Part shown: positions 34,706-46,090 of the stretch, piece by piece | Position numbering within the stretch: position 1 is the first letter of the stretch | How the letters are laid out: every line of letters starts with the position of its first letter | Source: Gnetum montanum | Taxonomy: Eukaryota; Streptophyta; Gnetopsida; Gnetales; Gnetaceae | DNA: 64,000 bases | Reading direction: 5' to 3' | Assembly (NCBI GenBank): GCA_015680685.1 | Contig: MNCI01024352.1 | Location: 439,830-503,829 of the forward strand | The notes under the pieces: model-generated | Database searches by the model: none | What the model saw: the letters and a program-made list of their open reading frames with translations, nothing else | Told to the model about the DNA's origin: nothing | Made by a program: the position numbers and the translations under genes

Positions 34706-37106
34706 TGTACTGACCTAAATCATCGGTGTAAGGCTGGAAGGGGAAAAAAAATACCGAAAGATCGTTAGGTAGACACAGCTGACCTTGTCTTCGCCCGAGG
34801 GCAAGATGGAAAAGAAAAAAAAGGCAAAGTGCCTTGGATGGTCTGCACACAAATCAACCAAGGATTTCCTTGAGTGTAAACTATGGCTTGCACTGGGGTT
34901 ATCATAAATAATGATGCACGAAATATAAATAGTAATGTACGAAATGCAAACAAAACGTATTCAGAACAGTATTGCAGACAAAACATAAACTGAATGTAAA
35001 ATAGAGTAAACAATATAATGGCTGGCAAAATTAATTGTATTGTATTTCTTAGAAAAGATCTGCACCAATCAAAGCGTAGTTGCATGTGTAGATGGCAAGT
35101 CAAGCGCCAAGCCCCGAGGTGATGTGATGTGTTTCAGAAGTGCTTGGATGCTAGGAGTCAAGTGTGTTTGAGCACCCAAGGATTGCTGATCTGAGTTTCC
35201 TAAGCTGTCAACCTTCGAAATTGCCAACCCTCTTTATGTGAATTGACAAGGTATTTATAGGGTTTGGTTGGGCTTGGGCACGAAATTCATGGATGGAATC
35301 AACAGCTAAGAGATGAGAGAAAAATGGATCAAGTGACACGTTTTTGATGGACAGCTGTGTGTGAGTTGGACGTGTGTGGGCAAGCTACGTTTTTGACTAG
35401 GTGCATTTTACAGCGTGCATTGGCTTACTCAAGCTAGCTTATGCTCATGGAAGCACATACAATTTATAGCGTAAGAGCCTAACAAGCTCAGATGAAAATT
35501 TACAATGAAATGATAATGTACAACAAGAGAAATTGACTCTAGCTCGCTTGAAACTTCTAGATCTCTGACTTGACTACTATAGGATGTCAATCTGGGTGGC
35601 TTTGTGGTTTTTTGAGGCATCTTTTCTTGACCAGGACTTCCAATGTGAGTTGATTTTGTCTTGGCGTGTCCTCAGCGTGCTCACGCTGCACTCATGCTGC
35701 TAGCGTAACCTCAGTGTGACCTTAGGGTGAGTGAGCTAAAATGAAACATTTTGCACCAAATTTTGAACTTTGAAGCCCATTTTCTTGAGTGTCACTATTG
35801 TCACACCTTGAGAGTGATCTGCAAGTCAAAAATTGAGCTTGATGTGCCTTGTTTTAGACCATTTTTGATAGTTCACACTGGACTCACGCTGCCAACGTGA
35901 GTGCAGCATGACCACATGAGCTATAAAAAACTTGGAATTTTGGGCCCAAAATCTAGAATTATAGAGGATGGGACCCATAGTTATCAATAGTGAACCCTGA
36001 GGATGACTTGCACCCTTGAAATCAAGTCATTTTGACTTATTTCTAAGGCTCTGAAAGTTTCTCATGCTGTACTCACATTGCCAGCGTGACCTCAGCATGA
36101 ACACAGTGTATGCGACAAAAAACTTGCAATTTTGGATCCAAAATCTAGAATTCTGGAGGCTGAGACCCATAGTTGTTAATAGTGAACCCTGGGGATGACT
36201 TGCACCCTTGAAATCAAGTCATTTTGACTCAGTTTTGAGGCTCTGAAAGTTGCTCACGCTGTACTCACACTACTAGCATGACCTTAGCATGACCATAGTG
36301 TACGTGACAAAAAACTTGCAATTTTGGGTCCAAAATCTAGAATTCTAGAGGCTGGGACCCATAGTTTTCAATAGTGAACCATGAGGATGATTTTCACCCT
36401 TGAAATCAAGTCATTTAGACTTATTTTTGAGACTCCCAGAGTTGATCACGCTGGACTCATGCTACCAGCGTGACGACAGCATACACAACAAAAAAATTAA
36501 GCTTGATGTGCCTTGTTTTAGACCATTTTTGGTAGCTCATGCTAGACTCACTTTGCCAGCATGAGTGCAGCGTGACCATAATCTGAGCTATAAAAAAACT
36601 TGTAATTTTGGGCCCAAAATCTGGAATTCTAGAGGCTAGGACTCATAGTTGTCAATAATGAACCTTGAGGATGACTTACACCCTTGAAATCAGGTCATTT
36701 TGACTCAGTTTTGAGGCTTTGAAAGTTGCTCATGCTATACTCACACTGCCTGCATGACCTCTACGTGACCACAATGTACACGACAAAAAACTTGCAATTC
36801 TGGACCCAAAATCTGGAATTCCAGAGGCTAGGACCCATAGTTGTCAATAGTGAACCATGAGGATGACTTGCACCCTTGAAATCAAGTCATTTCAACTCAG
36901 TTTTGAGGCTCCCAAAGTTGATCACACTGGACTCACGTTGCCAGCGTGAGTGCAGCATGAGTGAGAAAATTTACACAATTTCTAATGTGAGTTGCCTAGG
37001 ACAAGCCAACGTGTGTGCCCAGGACAAGCTCAAATTTTTTCCTCTGAAAGCTCGAGTGTGAGTTGTTCTTGTTTCAAAGTGTTAGGCTGAAATTAGTGGT
37101 GTTTCA
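34706..37106 (-). repeat. T2 3' LTR with 186-bp tandem repeats
   Basis: 2,401 bp, TG...CA. TATA box (minus) at 35,252-35,259. The outer half holds tandem units of about 186 bp starting near 35,871, 36,056, 36,243, 36,428 (partial plus duplication), 36,722 and 36,910. Each has GCTCACGCTG..CTCACGCTGCCAGCGTGA-like sequence and GTTGTCAATAGTGAACCC. The other T2 LTR has fewer units and is about 490 bp shorter. Confidence 0.85.
35871..36975. repeat. Tandem array of about 186-bp units in T2 LTR
   Basis: About 5.5 units with 185-187 bp periodicity. Conserved parts are CCCTTGAAATCAAGTCATTT and GGACCCATAGTTGTCAATAG. Unit edges contain the inverted motif CTCACGCTG/CAGCGTGAG. Confidence 0.85.
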
Positions 37107-37165
37107 TTGGCCCCTCTTTGTTGACGTCTGGAGGAATCCACCTGAGAGGTGTCGACAAAGAAGTA
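37107..37165 (-). other. T2 polypurine tract and stem-loop
   Basis: Same PPT as T1. 37,115-37,128 pairs with 37,148-37,161 over 14 positions, with base changes relative to T1 and T3 that keep pairing. Confidence 0.75.
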
Positions 37166-38300
37166 CAAAACACCATAAATAAACAAGTACCAAACATTGT
37201 CTATTGACCCCTAGCTGGATGTCATCGCACTGTTTTCAGAAGTACATGGGATTGGAGGAAATGCAGTTCAAGGTGCAAGGGGATTGATTTTAACCAAGGA
37301 AATCAAGAGTTGATCAAGGGTTATAATTGCTGTTGGAATTGTAGGAGAGGAATGCTCTCACATGAACAAGTCATATTTTTGGTCCTTGTCAGTAGCCAGT
37401 GTTTAGTAGAGTCGGAACCAAGATGTAGGAGGTGTGTTCTTTGGAGAAATGGAACTCTTGCAGAGTGTTTATGGGAGCCCGTTGAAAATAGCCAAAGCCA
37501 TGTGATGATGTCCAACATGATCGTTTGAGACATGAGTGTAACTATTTTTTCAAGACAATTGCCTTCCTTCCTAGGGCTTGTATGAGAAGAGCTAATGGTC
37601 CTTAGTCTATGATGTCAACAAGGTCATGAAGAACTTTTTTGTGCCTTTTGCTCTTTCATCTTTTTGTTTTTTTCTTGTTTGTTTCTTCTTTTATTTTGTC
37701 TTTTTGTTTTGGAAAATCTTTCTTTTTCTTTTCTTTTTGCTTTACTTTTTGGAAGAGCTTGCTTTCAGTGCTGTGCTCGTGCTCATACGCTTGCATTTGT
37801 ATCATGTGTCGTGTATTGTTTTTTGCATTACAACTACTCAGAGAATCACAATGTGCAATAGTGTATCAAGAGCTTTGGGATGAGTAGGATGTATCAACGG
37901 GGTGTAATTGAATAGGATAAGGGGAATGTAATGGGAAATAGGGAATGTATTAGGAGTTGGGAATGTACTTACAAACGAATTGATTAACCTAGTTGTGGGC
38001 GTAAGGAAGAACATGATACCTTATCGTCATGATGAAGTGCATCTATGCACAAATGCCTCAGGTGTGTCATCCTACAAACACAACTTCAAGAAGACAAGAA
38101 AACACAAATGATTCAGTTAACTAAGCACTTTAAACTTGAACACAACCAAGGAGGTGAAGCCACCATGTGCAATTCCAAAGTAGACAGAATCATGAACAAC
38201 ATCAGCTTCATTAGGGTCCATGAGACAAATTATGCAGCAATTTTTTGTGGAACAGGTACAGCCAATTACAGCAACATATCTTTTCAAGTATTGCCTAGTC
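37166..38300 (-). other. T2 3' untranslated region
   Basis: No supported gene. Pyrimidine-rich block 37,630-37,750 (also in T1), which creates spurious Phe/Leu/Ser ORFs on the plus strand. Shares TCATCCTACAAACACAAC with T1. Confidence 0.55.
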
Positions 38301-38309
38301 ATTGATGAT

Positions 38310-38895
38310 GTTGCTAGTTTATAGTCTTAGCAGACTGTTACGAGTTAGTTTCACACCATAACACTTTGGACGGTGTCAGTTTAGCATCATAGCAGATGGT
38401 GCCTTGCTAGTTTATAATCATAGCAAACTATGAAGAGGCAAACTAGTTTATAGTCTTAGTGGACTTTGGATGCTAGTTTCACGTCATGGCAGACAAATGT
38501 GGCAGTTTAGTGTTATATCGGATAGAGCTCTATGGTGTCGATTTCTTGTCATGACTCTAGTACATTCTGTGATGCTAGTTTCAGGTCATAGCCCCAAGAC
38601 CATTCTATGGTATCAGTTTCAGGTCATGATGCTAGGACCGCCTATGCCAGTTTATAGTTATAGTGGACTAGTGCTTACCTTGCTTGTGTAAATTATGATG
38701 CTGCATGTATGGTCATGCTATGTGCCTATGAGACCCTGCAAAAATCAACTAGAAAGAAAACAACATCAAGCAACACCTGTCGTAAATAGAGTTAAAATGT
38801 ATGAATGAAAGAAAAGCAATGCAAAAAGTGATAGTTTTAGGCCGTTCTGGGCCATAGGCTAGTTTAAGGCCTTTTCAGGCCATGTGTTTTTGTAG
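38310..38895. repeat. CTAGTTTA repeat array of T2, composite
   Basis: 38,310-38,690 has the post-integrase type of unit (CTAGTTTATAGTCTTAGCAG). 38,835-38,890 has the type found next to PR in T3 (TTTTAGGCCATTTCGGGCC-like). Between them, 38,735-38,790 matches T1 33,880-33,935, the sequence just upstream of pol. The coding block between these points is missing. Confidence 0.75.
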
Positions 38896-39036
38896 TTTTA
38901 TGTTTTTCTTTTATGTTTGATTTTTTTCAAATGCAATGTGTAAACTAAGTTGACGAATGTGTAAACAAAGCAAAATGCATGATCTAAGTGAGTGGGCAAA
39001 ATGTAAATGCATAGGCTAGTGCGATGTAAATGAATG

Positions 39037-39843
39037 TCAAAATACATGGCAAGCAGAGGCAAAGGGTAGGTAGGCATCTAGCACCTTTTTGGCTAGGGGA
39101 AAGTCTTGGTCATGTAGTTTCTTCCTAACTGAGCATGGATTAGGCAGTGTGCAAGGCTTAGGATCCTCTGGGGGGCTTTTGGCTTCAACCACTTGTTCGG
39201 GTGTGTTAGCCTTAGGCATTGCGTTGGTTACAGTAGGTGTACCACCAAGAAACTCTTCTTCTAAAACTTGTGCCATGTCTATGTCATGGATAGTTGAAGA
39301 GGAAGCGTTATCACCATGGATGATAACTTGACCACCTTCATATGGAAGGTGGATTTCTTGGTGGATGGGAGAGGAGATGGCCCTTAGTTGAGATAGCCAA
39401 GGCCTGCCTAGAATCATGTTAAAACTTGGCATCTCCTTTATGATGGTGAAATCTACGCTAGTGGGGAATTGCTCTCCTGCCACAAAGGCTAAGTTGATTG
39501 TTCCCCTGACTGTGACACGTGATCTGTTGAAGGATTTTAGACACGTGGTTTTGGTTGGCCTGATTTCATCTGCCAGGCCTAACTTGTCGATGACGAAGTA
39601 CAAGACTACATTTGTTGCTGCACCATCATCAACATGTACTCTCCGGATGGTGCACTGCCCAACACATATGATAATTGATAGTGGAGCTGTAGCGACCTCC
39701 CCTTGTTCAGGGTTAACTTTGACTACATTATTGTGGAACACTAAAGATGTTGAACTTGATTCTTGTGGTTGAGGGGGCAACATTGTTGTACGGATGGATG
39801 CCTCATTTGCAGGGATGTCCTCCATAACAGAAATGGAGGCCAA
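39037..39843 (-). CDS. T2 protease, intact open frame
   Basis: 268 codons without a stop, the longest intact coding piece in the window. Retropepsin of Tat type: VHVDDGAATNVV active-site block (residues about 69-80), the conserved hydrophobic middle with FVAGEQFPTSVDFTI, and the flap-strand block NMILGRPWL (about residue 143). A C-terminal extension with LEEEFLGG and Pro-rich sequence follows and would lead to RT in a full element. The reported start is a TTG codon. The frame extends upstream to a TAG near 39,850 and then through NDKDF and VKQALKQKN into the end of gag, so PR was made as part of a gag-PR polyprotein. The frame seems spared relative to T1 and T3. Confidence 0.85.
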   Translation of the reverse strand: MASISVMEDIPANEASIRTTMLPPQPQESSSTSLVFHNNVVKVNPEQGEVATAPLSIIICVGQCTIRRVHVDDGAATNVVLYFVIDKLGLADEIRPTKTTCLKSFNRSRVTVRGTINLAFVAGEQFPTSVDFTIIKEMPSFNMILGRPWLSQLRAISSPIHQEIHLPYEGGQVIIHGDNASSSTIHDIDMAQVLEEEFLGGTPTVTNAMPKANTPEQVVEAKSPPEDPKPCTLPNPCSVRKKLHDQDFPLAKKVLDAYLPFASACHVF

Positions 39844-39959
39844 GACCTAGGCCAATGCTTGGTAGTGAGAAGATAAGGTCATGACCAGGTCGTACAAGCT
39901 CAACGTCATGTTCTTTTGCTTGAGTGCTTGTTTTACCTGGGTTAATGCAGCTATGAAGT

Positions 39960-42463
39960 CCTTGTCGTTAGCCATTGTGTTAGCCTTGACTCCCTCCATG
40001 TGGCTTGAAAGACAGATCTCTCGGGAAGGGGACTTGGGCTTGGTTTCTTGGCCTAGTTGGCGGTAGGGGCCCTAGTGTTTAGTTGTTGTTTACTGGTTGT
40101 GGCTTTTGCTTCAACCATAGGGGTTGCAAGATGCTCGTTTGTCCTCTTGGGTTGCCATTTGGTGGGCCTACCCAGGTTGCTAGTGGGATCAACCCTTGAA
40201 GGAGGAGGGATCGAGATGTTGCCCACTATTGGGCTTCGGGTAGGTGAGGGGCCACCACGTTGTGGCATCCTTATGATAAAGGGTGGCTTAGGAGTTGTTG
40301 TGCAATTGACTCATTGTGGCAGCTCGATGACAAAAGCTTGCTTAGCGGTTTTTGTTGCTGTGTTATGCCAGTTTCACGTCTTAGCGAAAGAATGTTGTGG
40401 AACCTTGACTACAAAGGGTGTTGTACGTGCCTGAGGTGGCTCTTTGAAAATGAAGGGAGGCCTCTTGCTTGTGGAGGCTACAGGGACCTTTGCCTTGTTA
40501 GGAGGCACATTGATCACAAACGGTTGTTGCACAGGTTTAGGCTTTCCACCTATGCTAATGGAATTTATGACATAGGAGGCATCATCTATGTTGGATTGAC
40601 TTGTTGTGTCAATCACCGGTTGGCCTTGTTCTATCATTTGTTGTAGGTCATCTTGCAGGGTGCGACAGTTGTCTGTACTATGACTAGCCATTTGATGGTA
40701 ATGACAGTATTGGTCCACTTTAAAATGTTGTTAGACCGAGGGTTCATTTGGTACTGCTAATGTAAAGTACCTTAGTAGTTCACAGTACCTATCATTTTTT
40801 TGGTGGGTAATCACCGATACATGTTTGTGTTGGATTTTCCTAGCTTTCAAGAGTTGCTCCAATAGTTCAGAGGGTTGCATCGATAATGATGTATACTTTG
40901 AGCGGTCCTTGCACTAAAAGTTGGACCTTGGAGTGGCCCCCACTAATGTAGGTGAGTTGGTGCAAAAGTTGGCAGTTTTGTCAGCTAGGGCTTTGGGTTG
41001 CTTAGCTATTGGGCCCCAATTGGTTACTTTTGTGCTTGCAGCCACCGTTGCCACTGTTGTGTTTTGCTTGCGAGCATGTTGGTTTCTGTAGGCCACATAA
41101 GCTAGGTCATTTCTTGATTGCACTGCCTCTTCTATGTTCTTAATTTATACAAACGCTTAACTCAAAGTACGGGCACTCAAATAATAAATTTTCAATTTGA
41201 TAAAGTCATTCATGACCGCTTTAAGTATGATAAGCAGATATGTTTCAGGGATGGGCTCGTGAAGTTCATTGAGGGTTGCACTCCACCTTTGGATAAACTT
41301 TTGCACTGGCTCTAACAACGCTTGTTTGATCTGAATCAAGCTATCCAGTGCAGCTTCAGGCTTTAGATTATATTTAAAATAGGTAATGAACTAATGTAAC
41401 AAATCCTCTAGAGAGGATATTGAGTTACGGGACAAAGCTCGGTACCAGTCTAAGGCTTTTCTCGTTAGGGACATAGCAAATACATGTAGAATTACATGAG
41501 GCCAAGCTTGAAGCAATAGACACTCTAGATGAAACATTACTAGATGGGCATTTGGATCTCCCCCTCCATTGTACTTAGTTAGTTGAGGCAGTGAGATTCC
41601 CTTTGGCAAGGTTAATGGTGGAACTAAAGGGTGGATTGGGACATCTTGGTAGAAGTCCAACACCTTAATTTCCTCAGTGTTTGCGATTTTAAGGTACTTT
41701 ACCTCTTCAATTAACAAGTGCATCATTTTCTTTGTGTCTGCCCACTCTTGGGTGGTAGGCAGACCAGCAGGTTGAGTGGATTGTGATTGATAGTAATTCG
41801 ACTATCGCATTGTTTATCGAAAGGGAGGCTATTGGATTGTCGATTGTCATGGTGGAGCAACATTCAAAGACGGGATTACAAGGTGTGGTACGTTGCAGTG
41901 AGCAATTTGGTATTGCTGGATAATTGGTGAAATCCACTTCCCAACCACAATTTATGAGGTGACACCCTGAACTTGTTGTGCTAAAGTAGTCAAAGGTGCT
42001 CCATGGGTTTGTACTGGTGGTGTGTAGTGGATGGATGTGGAAGTTGGTACTTCTTATCAAGAAGCTGGTCCTTGCGTTTATGTAGATGAATGATGAAGCA
42101 TGGTTCCTTCCAGAAAGGCTGGAATAATGGGTTTGCATAAACATGAGGATTGATGGTATGGTATGAATCCCCATGCTCAAATTGGGCGGCAAAGTCATCT
42201 TTCTCATTTCCATTCTGAGGCTCTATCAGAGGTGGCTGTAAGGTTTCACTCCTTGCCATGAGAAGCTGAGATATGAGTCAATGATGGGGCTCAGAAAAGG
42301 GGATTATGTCAAATGCTGAGGGAGTGAACTCATGACCTCCCTTGTAGATGAGCTCATAGTTTCACTTTGCCTCTCTTTCCATGCGATCCATAGGCAAGTT
42401 GGCTTAGATTTTCACACAGATGAAGTTATATTGTTCTGGTGTGAGAATGTGGGAAGATTCCAT
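39960..42463 (-). pseudogene. T2 gag
   Basis: Starts at ATG 42,463 (MESSHILTPEQYNF), matching the T3 gag block with RYSFLCAKV. Gag core: LPQLTKYNGGGDPNAHLVMF (near 41,590) and LDWYRALSRNSISSLEDLL (41,450) are the Tat-type retrotransposon-gag signature. KPVQKFIQRWSATLNE-type sequence follows (41,290). The nucleocapsid motif YCHYHQMASHSTDNC is at 40,660-40,710. Basic, Pro-rich stretches lead to PR. Frameshift(s) between 42,000 and 41,726 and several stops break it; long pieces remain open (41,391-41,726, 41,157-41,339, 40,374-40,718). Confidence 0.82.
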
Positions 42464-42780
42464 AGTAGCGTGAGCAAACTAGGCTTGTCAGCATGAGCAA
42501 GCTATTAGTGTGAGTGACTGGGCTTGTCAACGTGAGCAAGTTGTCATCGTGAGTGACTGGGCTTGTCAGCGTGAGCAAGCTGTCACAGTGTGTGTAACTG
42601 GCACAACGTGTATAACTGGCATAGCATGAGTTACTGGCATAGCGTGGGTGACCTCAGCATGAGCAAGTCTCAACGTGAGTAAGCTCAACGTGAGCAAGTC
42701 TCAGCATGAGTAAGCTCAGCGTGAGTGAGTGGGCTCAGCATGAGTAAGTCAAGCTATGCGTGTGTAAGGTAGCTTAACGA
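42464..42780. repeat. Leader repeats of T2 based on GCGTGAGC
   Basis: The 5' leader between gag and PBS is an array of AGCGTGAGCAAGC and GTGAGTGACTGGGCTTGTC units. The core GTGAG/CTCAC motif is the one at the edges of the 186-bp LTR units. Confidence 0.8.
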
Positions 42781-42811
42781 GCTAAGCTCACTTGTGCAAC
42801 ATTTAACATGT

Positions 42812-42829
42812 GCCCTCCTTCTAGCACCA
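42812..42829 (-). other. T2 primer binding site
   Basis: The minus strand reads TGGTGCTAGAAGGAGGGC, identical over all 18 bases to T3 (61,144-61,161), six bases inside the LTR. The cognate tRNA was not identified from memory. Confidence 0.75.
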
Positions 42830-42835
42830 ATTTAC

Positions 42836-44328
42836 TATATTAACCTAAATCATCAGTGTAAGGCTGGAAAGGAAAAAAAATCACCGAAAGATCATCGGGT
42901 AGACATAGCTGACCCTGCCTTCGCCTGAGGGCAAGTTGGTAAAGAAAATGAAGGCAGAGTGCCTTGGATGGTCTGCGTACAAATCAACCAAGGACTTCCC
43001 CGAGCATAAACTATGGCTTGCACTGGGGTTATCGTAACTAATGATGCACGAAATGTAAATAGCAATGTACGAAATGCAAACAGAACATATTCAGAACAAT
43101 ATTGCAGACAAAACGTAAACTGAACGTAAAATAGAGTAAACAATATAATGGCTGGCAAAATTAACTATATTGTATTGCTTAAAAAAGATGTGCACCAATC
43201 AAAGCATAGTTGCATGTGTAGATGGCAAGTCAAGCGCCAAGCCCCGGGGTGATGTGATGTGTTTTAGAAGTGCTTGGATGCTAGAAGTCAAGTGCGCCTG
43301 AGCACCCAAGGATTGCTGGTTTGAGTTTCCTAAGCCATCAACCTTCGAAATTTCCAACCCTGTTTATGAGAATTGACAGGGTATTTATAGGGTTTGGTTG
43401 GGCTTGGGCATGGAATTCATGGATGGAATCAATAGTTGAGAGATGAGAGGAAAACAAATCAAGTGACACGTTTTCGATGGACAGCTGTGTGTGAGTTGGA
43501 CGTGTGTGGGCAAGCTACGTTTTTGACAAGGTGCATTGTATCTTACAATGTGCGTCAGCTTACTCAAGCTAGCTTACGCTCATGGAAGCACATACAATTT
43601 AGAGCATAAGATCCTGACAAGCTCAGATGAAAATTTACAGTGAAATGATAATGTACAACAAGAGAAATTGACTCTGGCTCGCTTGAAATTTTTGGATCTC
43701 AAACTTGACTATTACAGGATGTCGATTTGGGTGGCTTTGTGGCTATTTAAGGCATCTTTGCTTGACCAGGACTTCCAGCGTGAGTTGATTTTGTCTTGGT
43801 GTGTCCTCAGCATGTTCATGCTGCTAGCGTGACCTCAGCGTGACCTCAGGGTGAGTGACCTAAAATGATACATTTTGACCAAATTTTGAACTTTGAAACT
43901 CGTTTTCTTGAGTACCGCTATTGTCACACCTTGAGAATGATCTGCAAGTCAAACATTGAGCTTGATGTGCCTTGTTTTAGACCATTTTTGGTAGCACACG
44001 CCAAACTCATGCTACCAGCATGACCACAATGTGAGCTATAAAAAACTTGCAATTTTGGGCCCAAATTTGAAATTCTGGAGGCTGGGACCCATAGTTGTCA
44101 ATAGTGAACCCTGAGGATGACTTACACCCTTGAAATCAAGCCATTTTGACTTAGTTTTGAGGCTCTAAAAATTGCTCACATTGTACTCACGTTGCCAGTG
44201 TGACCATAACATACGCGACAAAAAACTTGCAATTTTGGGCCCAAAATCTGGAATTCTAGAGGCTGGGACCCATAGTTGTCAATAGTGAACCCTAAGGATG
44301 ACTTACACCCTTGAAATCAAGTCATTTT
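42836..44328 (-). repeat. T2 5' LTR, inner part
   Basis: Aligned base by base with the left LTR from 34,706. TATA box (minus) at 43,382-43,389. Interrupted by T3 inside a 186-bp unit; ATTTT at 44,324-44,328 is the target sequence. Confidence 0.9.
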
Positions 44329-46032
44329 TGTAACGATCGAAAACATCGGTAGCTGGAAAACACCGAGGGGTCGACGAGCGTGACAGTTTCAACTCCATAC
44401 CCGCGGGAGGGCCGTGCTAGATGTATGCAGATATGGGGCACCCTGAATGATTTGGTTGATCAGACAGGGACTTAATCGACGTCTATATAGCTTTTTGCAA
44501 TGTATAATTTGGAAACAGAAATGAAAGCACGAAGTAATGCTTGAAAGTAAATAAAGCAGGAAAAGTAGTGCAAAAAACACAACAATAAGCAAGAAACAAG
44601 ATAAAATACAGTTAGAAAAATGCACCACTCCAAAGCTACAAGCTTGCTCTATCAAGGTGGATACAGTCGGTTGCATGGCATGGTGGAGTGCAGAGATCCC
44701 GAGAGTAACCAAGACGTATAGAGCAAAACAAGTTGTGCACTTAGGCGTGACCTTGGGCACTGACAATGCAGGGATTCTACCAAGATGGAACAAAATGCTA
44801 ACTAAAAATGCTAACTGTTTGCAGTGTCAAACAAAAATCTTATAACGCTTGATATCACAATGTGCCGAGAAGAGAACTTGAGTGCTAGAGAGAGGAAACG
44901 TTAAAGAATCTGGAGAATCTTCGAACTTTCTGAATGCTGCTTGTTGGGAAAAATTTGAACCTTTTGAATGCCATTTTCCAAAAAGATTCCCACCTTTTTG
45001 AATGTTGTTTTCAAAAAATTTCCCAAACCCTTTGGATGCTATTCATCAAGGTATTTATAGGGCTAAAGGGCACGTGAAAGGGGCAGTTTGGATGCCATAT
45101 GCCCTAGGCCCACATTAACTTGCTGGCGCCATACATGCCATGTTTGACCGTTGGACCTACAAGATGGTTGTAATGCAAGCTTGTTATGTCATAAATGTGA
45201 GCCTGCCACACCATAATTGCGTCGTCAGCATCTGAAGACATGTGCCAATGGTCCAATTAGGTGAAGTGCATTGATGTTGCAAAACCACCCGCATGCCTCA
45301 CTGTGCTTTGTAGCGTAGCATACTTGGCGTAGCGTAGCACCTTGTCATGCATCTCGCTACATGTGTGTTACATGCTTGCTACGCTATGTAGCGTAGCGTA
45401 GCGTAGCAACTGGCCTTAGTTGCGAAAACTTTGTTGATTTGCAAACTTTGCTTTCTACGATGCAAAACTTGCGAACTTTGCTAATTCTGTTCTTTGAGGT
45501 GCCTTCTGTCTCTTCTGCAGGATTACTACGCCTCGCTACACCATGTAGCTCAGCGTAGCATAGCAGTAGACATGGTCCGCCACTTCTTGACGGAAAGGGA
45601 CATTGTTGAAGAACTTAAAATTGGGCATGGGGATTGGCTGTGAAGCCGTTGCCATGTTATGCTACGTCACGTGGCGTAGCACAGCGTAGCACTCCATTTT
45701 GTAATCATCTTCTGAAGCTTGCTACGCTACATAGCGAGGCATAACATAGCGTAGCAGACTTCATGACTTAGAAAAATTGCCGAACTATTTCGTGCATCCA
45801 GAATGTCGTTGCCAACTCCGCGCGTCATTTCTGAGCAAGTTTTTGGCTCAGCATGCTACTTAGGTGGACTGACAAGATGACCCGTAGAGCCTGTTTTCAC
45901 CTAAAGTAGAAAATTTACCGAATTGGCCGACCTAAACTTAGAATGTTCTCCTCCTAAAGAACTACCATGGTGCTACACAAATTGCAAGGCCTGGTGAAGC
46001 AAAAATGACCTCGCATTTTTTGGGGTGTTTCA
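44329..46032 (-). repeat. T3 3' LTR
   Basis: 1,704 bp, TGTAACG...GTGTTTCA. TATA box (minus) at 45,052-45,059. The outer part is studded with GCTACGCTA/TAGCGTAGC palindromes (45,300-45,410, 45,530-45,560, 45,660-45,760). Confidence 0.92.
45378..45397. repeat. GCTACGCTA/TAGCGTAGC hairpin in T3 LTR
   Basis: Perfect 9-bp arms with a TG loop. The 5' LTR has an enlarged version at 62,230-62,270. The same motif builds the hairpin in intron 4 of the opposite-strand gene (54,366-54,405). Confidence 0.85.
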
Positions 46033-46090
46033 TTGGCCCCTCTTTGTCGATGTTTGGAGAATAGGCTCGATAGACGTTGGCAAAGAATAC
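46033..46090 (-). other. T3 polypurine tract and stem-loop
   Basis: Same PPT as T1 and T2. 46,041-46,053 pairs with 46,074-46,086 over 13 positions counting G-U pairs. Outside it, GGTGTTTC of the LTR end can also pair with GAAACACC at 46,091-46,098. Confidence 0.75.

Larger units (their letters stand above)
34706..44328 (-). mobile_element. T2, gag-PR-only Tat-like element
   Basis: 3' LTR 34,706-37,106; PPT; 3' UTR; repeat array; PR; gag; leader repeats; PBS; 5' LTR starting at 42,836 and split by T3 (44,329-62,895), ending at 63,316. Without T3 it is about 10.0 kb. It has no RT, RNase H, INT or opposite-strand gene and depends on another element for mobility. Target copies ATTGC (34,701-34,705) and ATTGT (63,317-63,321). 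Confidence 0.85.

Noticed and set aside
37626-37887. Hydrophobic plus-strand ORFs resembling membrane proteins
   Set aside because: They come from a T-rich pyrimidine tract in the T2 3' UTR that is also present in T1; three frames are open at once.
41707-42213. 168-codon minus-strand ORF in T2 gag
   Set aside because: The gag frames conserved with T3 are 42,259-41,990 and 41,726-41,391; this ORF is in neither.
42464-42780. CRISPR-like array
   Set aside because: The repeats are degenerate, without unique spacers of constant length, and lie in a retrotransposon leader.
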